This document shows positions 32,175 through 40,342 of a stretch of 55,433 nt of DNA, one piece after another (the first letter of the stretch is position 1; every line of letters starts with the position of its first letter). A program made the position numbers and the translations under genes. Source of the stretch: DATFLL01 sp035267785. Lineage in GTDB: Bacteria; Pseudomonadota; Gammaproteobacteria; DATFLL01. The notes beneath the pieces were generated by a model that saw only the letters and a list, made by a program, of their open reading frames with translations, had not been told where the DNA came from and ran no database searches. The stretch lies in NCBI GenBank assembly GCA_035267785.1, contig DATFLL010000013.1, forward strand, positions 1-55,433, given 5' to 3'.

Positions 32175-33269
32175 TCAGCCGCGGCGGCGCAGGACGAGCA
32201 CCGCACGCTGGCCGGATTTGCCGTAGCGGGCCATGCGCTCGAAGTCGCTCTGCAGAATCGGCATGTTGATGGTGTCGGTCTCGGTCTTTCCCGCCTCCTC
32301 GTCGACATAGGGGTCGTGAACGTAGATGAAGCGATCGTCGAAGCCCGTCACGACGACCCAATGCGGGAACTTCTCCTTATAGATACGATAGGAGCTGATC
32401 AGCACGATGGGAATGCCGCCGGTCTCGAATTCGCTCTTGAGCTCGGCCGTGTTGAGGGCCGTGTAGTGCACCGGGATACCGGCCTGCTCGATCTCGCGAA
32501 CAAAGTCGGCCTGTACCAGACGAATGACCTCCTTTTTCTCATCGCTGCGTACCGAATCGATGAACAGTGCCCCCTCGTCGTTGACGTAGACCTCGACATC
32601 GAAGCCGCGATGATGGGCGGCAAGCGCGAGCCCGTAGGGACCGCAGCCGCCGTGGCCCGAGGTCATGAATACGGTGGTGGATTCGCGCCACAGGCGCAGC
32701 TCCAACGCCCGGTCGAGCGCCATCCGGGGGTCCAGGTTCTTCATGGCCATCATCAGGCTGGCCGGCCCGCAGGTGAAGTCCAGCGTCTGTCGATAATAGG
32801 GCACGCTGACGCGGTCGGCGCGCAGGCGTGCGACCAGCAGTTTTTCGAAGCGCAGCGCGTCGGCATGGTCTTCGTAGTAATCCGAGTAGACGCCGAACTG
32901 GCGATAGCCGAGTTTGCGGTACAGTGCGATGGAGGCCTGGTTGTCTTTACGTACCTCCAGGCGCATTTCGACGCAGCCGTGATCCAACGCGGCCTGCTCG
33001 CCGGCGCGCACCAGTGCCGCACCGATACCCTCGCCGCGGGACTCGGGCGCGACGGCGATGGAGTACATGCGGGCCAGGGACGTGCCGGCGTGGAACAGAA
33101 CCAAGACATAACCGCACAGCGAATCCCCGGTCTCGTCGACCAGCAGCGCGGCGTTGGCCTTGGTGAGCATGTAGCGAAAGCTGCGCCGCGACAGACGGTC
33201 GGTCTCGAAGCAGCGCTGCTCAAGGGCGACCAGCCGGTCTAGATCCTGAACAGTGGCCGGACGAATCAT
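32175..33269 (-). CDS. GNAT acetyltransferase fused to C39-like cysteine peptidase
   Basis: A 364-residue two-domain protein. Residues 1-150 are a RimI-like GNAT domain with the acetyl-CoA loop APESRGEGIGAALV and YRKLGY. Residues 155-355 are a papain-like C39 fold with Cys167 in DFTCGPASLMMAM, His303 in HWVVVTGFD and Asp319 in VHDPY, so the catalytic triad appears intact. C39 enzymes usually cut double-glycine leaders, but this one lacks the ABC transporter. Together with the adjacent ATP-grasp ligase it suggests a small peptide-building or protein-modifying pathway. The start is at the canonical MIRPATVQDLDRL. Confidence 0.88.
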   Translation of the reverse strand: MIRPATVQDLDRLVALEQRCFETDRLSRRSFRYMLTKANAALLVDETGDSLCGYVLVLFHAGTSLARMYSIAVAPESRGEGIGAALVRAGEQAALDHGCVEMRLEVRKDNQASIALYRKLGYRQFGVYSDYYEDHADALRFEKLLVARLRADRVSVPYYRQTLDFTCGPASLMMAMKNLDPRMALDRALELRLWRESTTVFMTSGHGGCGPYGLALAAHHRGFDVEVYVNDEGALFIDSVRSDEKKEVIRLVQADFVREIEQAGIPVHYTALNTAELKSEFETGGIPIVLISSYRIYKEKFPHWVVVTGFDDRFIYVHDPYVDEEAGKTETDTINMPILQSDFERMARYGKSGQRAVLVLRRRG

Positions 33270-33384
33270 GCGAGGGCAGCCTTGGCGCCGGGGGCGGGCC
33301 GCAGGGGTGCAACCGGGATGGGCACCGACGCGTGAACTGTAGCACGGGCGTGGGGGCCGTCAACCGGTCCGTTTGGTCAGGGCA

Positions 33385-34569
33385 TCAGCCGGAGGACGAG
33401 CGCCCGAGCGACCAACGCAGGACCAGATAACCCCAGACAGCCGACAGCAGGGAGCCCGTGAGTATGCCCAGGCGATCGGCGGCGGCCTGGGCCTGGCCGC
33501 CGGGTTCGAAGGCGAGCGAGGAGATGAACAGACTCATGGTAAAGCCGATGCCGCACAGGACCGCGACGCCGTAGAGGTCCCGCCAGCGGGCACCGCTCGG
33601 CAGACGGGCCAGGCCCAGGCCGACGGCCACGGCGGTGAAGAGGAACACGCCGATCTGTTTCCCGATGAACAGACCCGCGGCGATGCCCAGGGGGATCGGC
33701 TCGAGCAGCTTGTCCAGGGTCAGGCCGTGCAGCGACACGCCGGCGTTGGCGAAGGCGAACAGCGGCAGGATGCCGTAGGCGACCAGGGGGTGCAGGTCTT
33801 CTTCGAGCTGACGCAGCGGCGGCGGGCCGCCGTCGGGCTGGCCGCGGCGCAGCGGGATGCAAAAGGCCAGGGCGACGCCGGCCAGCGTGGCGTGCACGCC
33901 GGACTTGAGCACCGAGACCCAGAGCACCAGGCCGACCACGGCGTAGGCGGCGATACGCGTCACGCCCAGGCGGTTCATGATAATCAGCACGGCCAGCGCG
34001 CCCGCGGCCACGCTCAGCGACAGGGTGGACAGGTTCGAGGTGTAGAACAGGGCGATGATGACGATGGCGCCGAGGTCGTCGAGGATGGCCAGGGTCATCA
34101 GGAACAGCTTCAGTGAGGTCGGTACACGCCGGCCCAGCAGGCCGAGGATACCGAGGGCGAAGGCGATGTCGGTGGCCGTCGGGATGGCCCAGCCCTGCAG
34201 GGCCGGGCCATTGCCCTGGTTCAGGCCGGTGTAAATGAGCGCCGGCACCACCATGCCGCCCAGGGCGGCCAGTCCCGGCAGGACGATCTGCGACGGCTGG
34301 GACAACTCGCCTTCCAGTACCTCGCGTTTGATCTCCAGGCCGACCAGCAGAAAGAACAGGGCCATCAGCCCGTCGTTGATCCACAGCAGGAGCGGTTTGG
34401 CGATGTGCAGGGCGCCGATGCGAATCTCCACCGGCGTGTCCAGCAGCGCGTCATAGAGCTTGGACAGCGGAGAGTTGCTGAGTACCATGGCGAGCACGGC
34501 CGCGGCGATGAGCAGCAGTCCGCTGGCCGACTCGAGGCGCAGAAATTGGCGGATGGCGTTTACGAGCAT
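33385..34569 (-). CDS. nhaA: Na+/H+ antiporter NhaA
   Basis: A 394-residue antiporter, near the 388 of E. coli NhaA. The paired Asp of the ion site are in AIPTATDIAFALGIL and LAILDDLGAIVIIALF, and the pH-sensing region LLVGLEIKREVLEGEL is intact. About twelve transmembrane helices can be counted. The ATG at 34569 (MLVNAIRQFLRLESASG) is preferred; the TATACT on the minus strand at 34602-34607 may be its -10. It exports sodium in exchange for protons. The RMD1 gene is divergent. Confidence 0.95.
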   Translation of the reverse strand: MLVNAIRQFLRLESASGLLLIAAAVLAMVLSNSPLSKLYDALLDTPVEIRIGALHIAKPLLLWINDGLMALFFLLVGLEIKREVLEGELSQPSQIVLPGLAALGGMVVPALIYTGLNQGNGPALQGWAIPTATDIAFALGILGLLGRRVPTSLKLFLMTLAILDDLGAIVIIALFYTSNLSTLSLSVAAGALAVLIIMNRLGVTRIAAYAVVGLVLWVSVLKSGVHATLAGVALAFCIPLRRGQPDGGPPPLRQLEEDLHPLVAYGILPLFAFANAGVSLHGLTLDKLLEPIPLGIAAGLFIGKQIGVFLFTAVAVGLGLARLPSGARWRDLYGVAVLCGIGFTMSLFISSLAFEPGGQAQAAADRLGILTGSLLSAVWGYLVLRWSLGRSSSG

Positions 34570-34664
34570 CGGTGGCGGGATGGACGGCCGGACATGGCGC
34601 CAGTATAGCACCGAGGCTTGTCGGGAGGCACCGAGGCCCTCGGCGGATAAAACAGGATACCGAT

Positions 34665-35468
34665 ATGCAGCAGGCGGTGACAGAAGGGCACACCGAATTC
34701 AAGGCACGGGCCCTGTTGCTCGGCGAGCGTATCGATCTGCGTGCACTGGAGGGCACTGAACGCCTGGCGGCCAATCCGCTCAGTCTGCCCGTCCAGGGCG
34801 GCGGGGTGGCCGTGTTGTTTCGATACGGTCTCGTCGTGCTCTTCGACGTCGCACCGATCGAAGAGGCTGCCTTCCTCGGCCACTTGGGATCGTACGTTGC
34901 AGGGCCTCACGCTCAGCCCGAGACCGAGGTCATCAATATCATCATCGATCCCGATGCTCGTGAGGGCATGCGCGGCGAGGCGATTGTCCTGGCGACCGGA
35001 AGCATCGAGCGTCTGCAGCTCATTGCCGACATCCTGGCCAAGAGCGTGATCCTGTCCATGTACGAGGCCAAGATAGCGGGCACCTTCGATCGCATCGAGC
35101 CCCTGGCCATCAATCTGGAGCGCAAGGGCGCGGGCGGGCGCCAGGCCAAGGAGCTGCTGCAGCATATCGGCGGCGCCCTGCTCAGCGAGCACATGATGGT
35201 CGGGCGCGTGGAAGTCAGCGAGAAGCCCGAGCTGCTCTGGGAGTATCCCGAGCTCGAGAAGCTCTATGTGCGTCTGGAGGACGAGTTCGAGATCCGCGAG
35301 CGCCACCTGGCGCTCGAGCGCAAGCTGGGGATTATTTCCCGCACCGCCGAGACGTTGCTCGACTTGCTCAACAACCGGCGCAGCCTGCGCGTGGAGTGGT
35401 ACATCGTGCTGCTGATCGTCGCCGAGATCCTGTTGACACTGTATGAGATGTTCTTCCAGGCGCACTGA
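34665..35468 (+). CDS. RMD1 family (DUF155) membrane-anchored protein
   Basis: A 267-residue protein of the RMD1/YagE-like (DUF155) family. Marks are GGGVAVLFRYGLVVLF, INIIIDPDAREG, LQLIADILAKSVILSMYEAKI and RLEDEFEIRERHLALERKLGIISRT, ending in one transmembrane helix (WYIVLLIVAEILLTLYEM). The start at 34665 has AGGA nearby. Yeast Rmd1 is needed for meiotic division and a mitochondrial relative supports translation; bacterial function is unknown. It is divergent from nhaA and ends at a bidirectional terminator. Confidence 0.88.
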   Translation: MQQAVTEGHTEFKARALLLGERIDLRALEGTERLAANPLSLPVQGGGVAVLFRYGLVVLFDVAPIEEAAFLGHLGSYVAGPHAQPETEVINIIIDPDAREGMRGEAIVLATGSIERLQLIADILAKSVILSMYEAKIAGTFDRIEPLAINLERKGAGGRQAKELLQHIGGALLSEHMMVGRVEVSEKPELLWEYPELEKLYVRLEDEFEIRERHLALERKLGIISRTAETLLDLLNNRRSLRVEWYIVLLIVAEILLTLYEMFFQAH

Positions 35469-35480
35469 CGGGCAAAGGAA

Positions 35481-35502
35481 AACGCCGCCCGGAGGCGGCG
35501 TT
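35481..35502 (-). terminator. Bidirectional terminator between RMD1 and the DUF5362-like gene
   Basis: AACGCCGCC (35481-35489) and GGCGGCGTT (35494-35502) form a nine-base stem with a four-base loop. Read on the minus strand it is followed by TTCCTTT, making a better terminator for the minus-strand gene. It also lies 12 bases past the plus-strand RMD1 stop. Confidence 0.75.
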
Positions 35503-35527
35503 CGTGATCGTTGGTCGACGATCGGAT

Positions 35528-35884
35528 CTAGAGGCCGGAACCGGCCTGCATCTGCATCATGGCGCCGATGCCGCCCATGAGGAAACCGATGATGCCCAGG
35601 ATGAGGCCAATCAGGGTCGTGATGCCCATGATCGTGAAGTAGGTCTTGAGCTTGGCGAGCGAGCGCAGCAGGGTGTCCTTGTCGCCGGACTGGCTGGCCT
35701 GCGTGGCGGACGAGGCCGACTGGAACAACAGCACGCCCATCCAGATGGGCAGCCAGGCAATCACGATACCGACGATGCTCAGCGCGACCAACACGCCGTA
35801 GATGATCATGAGCACGCCGACCAGCTTCATCCAAAAGGCGCTCTGCGACAGGGGCTGGCCGATTTCTTTGATGTCGTTTTCCAT
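35528..35884 (-). CDS. DUF5362-like small membrane protein
   Basis: A 118-residue protein with four hydrophobic stretches: MKLVGVLMIIYGVLVALS, IVGIVIAWLPIWMGVLLF, TIMGITTLIGLILGIIGF and a short C-terminal one. Between the second and third lies a polar Ser/Gln-rich loop. The layout resembles the DUF5362 group, of unknown function. It is monocistronic, with a terminator directly downstream. Confidence 0.75.
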   Translation of the reverse strand: MENDIKEIGQPLSQSAFWMKLVGVLMIIYGVLVALSIVGIVIAWLPIWMGVLLFQSASSATQASQSGDKDTLLRSLAKLKTYFTIMGITTLIGLILGIIGFLMGGIGAMMQMQAGSGL

Positions 35885-35983
35885 GCTTCTCTCCCGATGA
35901 CGGTTGTCGTTATGTGAAAGTCATGGAGAATCGTTAAATTCCCGCTAAGACCTTACCGTTTATGCCGTAATCGGGCGAAGAGG

Positions 35984-37381
<1,398 letters not shown>

Positions 37382-37453
37382 GGTCGTTGTCACCCGGGGT
37401 GAATGGCGCCGGGCGCGATGCGCTACCGGGCCGGAGCCGGTTTGGATGCCTCG

Positions 37454-37858
37454 TCAGGCACGCCGGCCGATGTTGTTGAAATTACGCACCTGCTCCTCGA
37501 CGACCCGCCACTGGTCGTCATCTTCGCGCTCGAGCACGATGTCCTTGTTGACCACGACCTGGTGACCGTTGTGCGCATGCAGCTTTTCCTCGATGTTGAA
37601 GGAAATGCGCTTCAGGCCCATGATCTTGACCTGCGGCTCGCCGTAGCTGATGCGCATCAACAGACCCTTGTTGAATTCGTTGCGCCGGCGCCGCTCCCAC
37701 CCCCGGTAGTCGATCACCTCGTTGCCGGGAACGCCGTAGACCTGGACCTTCTTGGAGACCAGCGCCATGTGCCCGTCGAGGTCGCGCGTCGCGACGCTGT
37801 GCATAATGCGATCCAGCCAGTGTTTGACCGTTGCCGTGTCCTCGGATATCTCGCCCAT
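37454..37858 (-). CDS. NTF2-like / SnoaL-like protein
   Basis: A protein of about 133 residues from the ATG at 37858 (MGEISEDTATVKHWLDRIM); an in-frame TTG at 37891 would add 11 residues. The alternating helix and strand pattern, RDLDGHMALVSKKVQVYG, KLHAHNGHQVVVNKDIVLERE and DDQWRVVEEQVRNF, fits the NTF2-like cone fold. Such domains can be enzymes, sensors or assembly parts, so no function is given. It lies upstream of fumC on the same strand. Confidence 0.7.
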   Translation of the reverse strand: MGEISEDTATVKHWLDRIMHSVATRDLDGHMALVSKKVQVYGVPGNEVIDYRGWERRRRNEFNKGLLMRISYGEPQVKIMGLKRISFNIEEKLHAHNGHQVVVNKDIVLEREDDDQWRVVEEQVRNFNNIGRRA

Positions 37859-38144
37859 GTCTGTGTGTTGAGTCTGGTTGTTTGTCGTCAAAACGCCCGT
37901 GGCAGGCGAAAGACATGAGGGTAAACCGGATGCCGCGGCCTGTCACGCCGCTCGCCGGGTCCCGGTCCCCGTCGCCGCGGCTCGCAGGGGGCTCGCCTGC
38001 CTTCGCAGTGGGCGCTTGCGCCGCGGCACCACGTGAAGACAGCGACGTGGCCGGTTGTTTGACCGGGTTCGCATCCGGTGGCGTTAGGTATTGATTTTTC
38101 TTGCTTTTCGTGCCTCGGCGCGGCGCTCAATCGCGGCTTTTTTC

Positions 38145-38173
38145 TTGACCTGACGTCGTAAAACCACGATCAT
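38145..38173 (+). promoter_or_regulatory. Possible promoter of the pyruvate dehydrogenase operon; rest of 37859-38263 gap empty
   Basis: TTGACC (38145-38150) and GATCAT (38168-38173) are 17 bases apart, with five and four of six consensus matches. The start codon of the E1-alpha gene lies about 85 bases downstream with a GGGAG site. Elsewhere in the 405-base gap I see only GC-rich palindromic bits and no gene. Confidence 0.45.
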
Positions 38174-38263
38174 ACGCGGCTTGTGTTCGTTCGGGTACCG
38201 GCGACAAGGTACCGAATCCTCGATTACCAATAATCACTTTATGAATTCGATGTAGGGAGCCCC

Positions 38264-39256
38264 ATGAACGCCGCTGACAAAAAACGGCTGCTGCGCGAGA
38301 TGCTGTTTGCGCGCCGCTTCGAGGAGCGTTGCTACGAGGCTTACGTGGAACGCAAAATCGGTGGGTTTCTCCACCTCTATCCCGGCCAGGAAGCCTGTGT
38401 CCATGGCGTCATGGAGGCGGCCCGGCCCGGTGAAGACTACGTAATCACAGGCTATCGCGACCACGTCCATGCCATCAAGTGCGGGGCCGACCCCAAGGCG
38501 GTGATGGCCGAGCTGTACGGCAAGGAGACGGGCTCCAGCAAGGGTCGCGGCGGCTCCATGCACGTCTTCGACGTCGAACACCATTTCTATGGCGGTTACG
38601 CGCTGGTCGGCGGTCCCTTCCCGCTGGCGGCGGGCATGGCCAAGGGCATCAAGCTCAAGGGCGAGGATCGTATCGCGATCTGTTTCCTGGGCGATGCCGC
38701 CAACAATCAGGGCACCTTCCACGAGACCATGAATATGGCGGCGCTGTGGCAACTGCCCGTGTTGTTCGTCTGCGAAAACAATCTATATGGCATCGGCACG
38801 CGCATCGACCGCTCCACGGCGGTGGTCGATCAGTACAAGCGTGTTTGTGCCTACGGTGTTGAGTCGGCCCAGGCCGACGGTCAGGACATCGAGAAGGTCT
38901 TCGACGCCGCGAAGACGGCGGTCGATCACGTTCGTTCCGGCAAGGGTCCGTATTTCCTCGAGCTCATGACCTACCGCTACCGCGGCCATTCCATGTCCGA
39001 CGCCGGCGCCTACCGTTCCAAGGACGAGGAGGGCGAGTGGAAGGAGCGCGATCCAATCTATTTGCTGCGCGATCGCCTCATCGATGCCGGCGAGCTCACG
39101 AAGGACGAATACGACTCGATGGACAAGGCCATCATCGACGAGATCGAAAACGAGGTCATCAAGTTCGCCGAGGAGTCGCCGGAACCGAAGGTCGAGGAAC
39201 TGGAGAAATACGTGTTGGCCGAGAACGATCCCTATGTGCACGGAGGGGCGCACTGA
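38264..39256 (+). CDS. pdhA: Pyruvate dehydrogenase E1 component, alpha subunit
   Basis: A 330-residue TPP-dependent E1-alpha. The TPP motif runs GDAANNQGTFHETMNMAAL to VCENN. The phosphorylation-loop region RGHSMSDAGAYR and the GGSMHVFD substrate region are intact. The alpha2-beta2 E1 form, rather than the single-chain AceE usual in enteric gammaproteobacteria, resembles that of alphaproteobacteria, cyanobacteria and chloroplasts. It is followed with a TGATG overlap by the beta subunit. Specificity for pyruvate rather than a branched-chain acid is inferred from these similarities. Confidence 0.93.
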   Translation: MNAADKKRLLREMLFARRFEERCYEAYVERKIGGFLHLYPGQEACVHGVMEAARPGEDYVITGYRDHVHAIKCGADPKAVMAELYGKETGSSKGRGGSMHVFDVEHHFYGGYALVGGPFPLAAGMAKGIKLKGEDRIAICFLGDAANNQGTFHETMNMAALWQLPVLFVCENNLYGIGTRIDRSTAVVDQYKRVCAYGVESAQADGQDIEKVFDAAKTAVDHVRSGKGPYFLELMTYRYRGHSMSDAGAYRSKDEEGEWKERDPIYLLRDRLIDAGELTKDEYDSMDKAIIDEIENEVIKFAEESPEPKVEELEKYVLAENDPYVHGGAH

Positions 39257-40236
39257 TGGCTGAGATGATGTATTGGGAGGCTATCCGCCGCGCGCACGAC
39301 GAGGAGATGGCCCGTGATCCGCTGGTCATCTGCATGGGCGAGGATATCGGTGTGGCCGGCGGTACCTACAAGGCCACTCAGGGCCTGTACGACAAGTACG
39401 GTCCCGAGCGCGTGATGGACACGCCCATCTCGGAAAACGGCTATACGGGACTGGGTATCGGCGCTTCGTTCATCGGCGTGCGTCCGATCATCGAGCTGAT
39501 GTCGGTCAACTTCGCCTGGCTGGCGATGGATCAGATGTTCAACTCCGCGGCCAAGGTGCGCTACATGTCGGGTGGTCAGCTCACCGCGCCCTGCGTGTTT
39601 CGCTCCCCGGGCGGCACCGCCCATCAGCTCGGTGCGCAGCACTCGGCGCGCATGGAGAAGGTCTTCATGGGTATCGGTGGACTGCGGGTGGTCACTCCGT
39701 CCAATCCCCGGCAGGCCTACGGTCTGTTGAAATCCGCGGTGCGCTGCGATGACCCGGTGTTCATCAACGAGCACGAGCTGATGTATAACCTCAAGGGCGA
39801 GGTGCCCGACGAGGAGTACTTCCATCCCCTGGAAGGCTCGGAGGTCGCCCGCGAGGGCCGCGACGTCACGCTGATCGGCTACAACATCTCCGTGCACTGG
39901 TGCCTGCAGGCCGCCGAGGTGCTGTCCCAGCAGCACGGCATCGAGGCCGAGGTCCTGGACCTGTTCGCGCTCAGCCCGATCGACCGCGCGGGTATCGCCG
40001 AGTCGGTGTCCAAGACTCACCGGGCGGTGGTCGTCGAAGAGGCCGAGCCGATCGTCGGCGTCGGTGCCGAGGTGTCCGCGATCATCAACGAGGAATGCTT
40101 CTTCGAGCTCGATGCCCCGCCGGTGCGGGTCTCCGCCGCCAACGTGCCCATGCCCTATGCGCACGTGCTGGAGAAGGCCGCGATTCCCAACGCCAACGAC
40201 GTGGTCGCGGCCGTACTCAAGATGTTCGGCAAATAA
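39256..40236 (+). CDS. pdhB: Pyruvate dehydrogenase E1 component, beta subunit
   Basis: A 326-residue E1-beta starting at the ATG that overlaps the pdhA stop (TGATG). Family segments are CMGEDIGVAGGTYKAT, DTPISENGYTGLGIGASF, FRSPGGTAHQLGAQHSARME and HELMYNLKGEVPDEEYF, the last resembling chloroplast-type E1-beta. It completes the thiamine-dependent E1 with PdhA. A 106-base gap containing heptamer repeats separates it from the E2-E3 gene. Confidence 0.94.
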   Translation: MAEMMYWEAIRRAHDEEMARDPLVICMGEDIGVAGGTYKATQGLYDKYGPERVMDTPISENGYTGLGIGASFIGVRPIIELMSVNFAWLAMDQMFNSAAKVRYMSGGQLTAPCVFRSPGGTAHQLGAQHSARMEKVFMGIGGLRVVTPSNPRQAYGLLKSAVRCDDPVFINEHELMYNLKGEVPDEEYFHPLEGSEVAREGRDVTLIGYNISVHWCLQAAEVLSQQHGIEAEVLDLFALSPIDRAGIAESVSKTHRAVVVEEAEPIVGVGAEVSAIINEECFFELDAPPVRVSAANVPMPYAHVLEKAAIPNANDVVAAVLKMFGK

Positions 40237-40305
40237 GCGTTCATGAGTCACGAGCTGCAAGTGACAACTCGTGTGAGCGCGCCGTACTGCGCTTCGCCGC
40301 GTCTG

Positions 40306-40340
40306 CTTGTAACTTGGACCTTGCTACTTGGAACTGAAGC
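40306..40340 (+). repeat. CTTGNNN heptamer run before the E2-E3 gene
   Basis: Four units CTTGTAA, CTTGGAC, CTTGCTA and CTTGGAA follow each other with an exact 7-base period from 40306, then a degenerate CTGAAGC ends two bases before the start codon at 40343. They occupy the place where a ribosome site would be expected. Confidence 0.8.
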
Positions 40341-40342
40341 AA

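Noticed and set aside
38055..38090. tRNA-like T-arm (CCGGGTTCGCATCCGG)
   Set aside because: No matching acceptor, D or anticodon arms can be placed around it.
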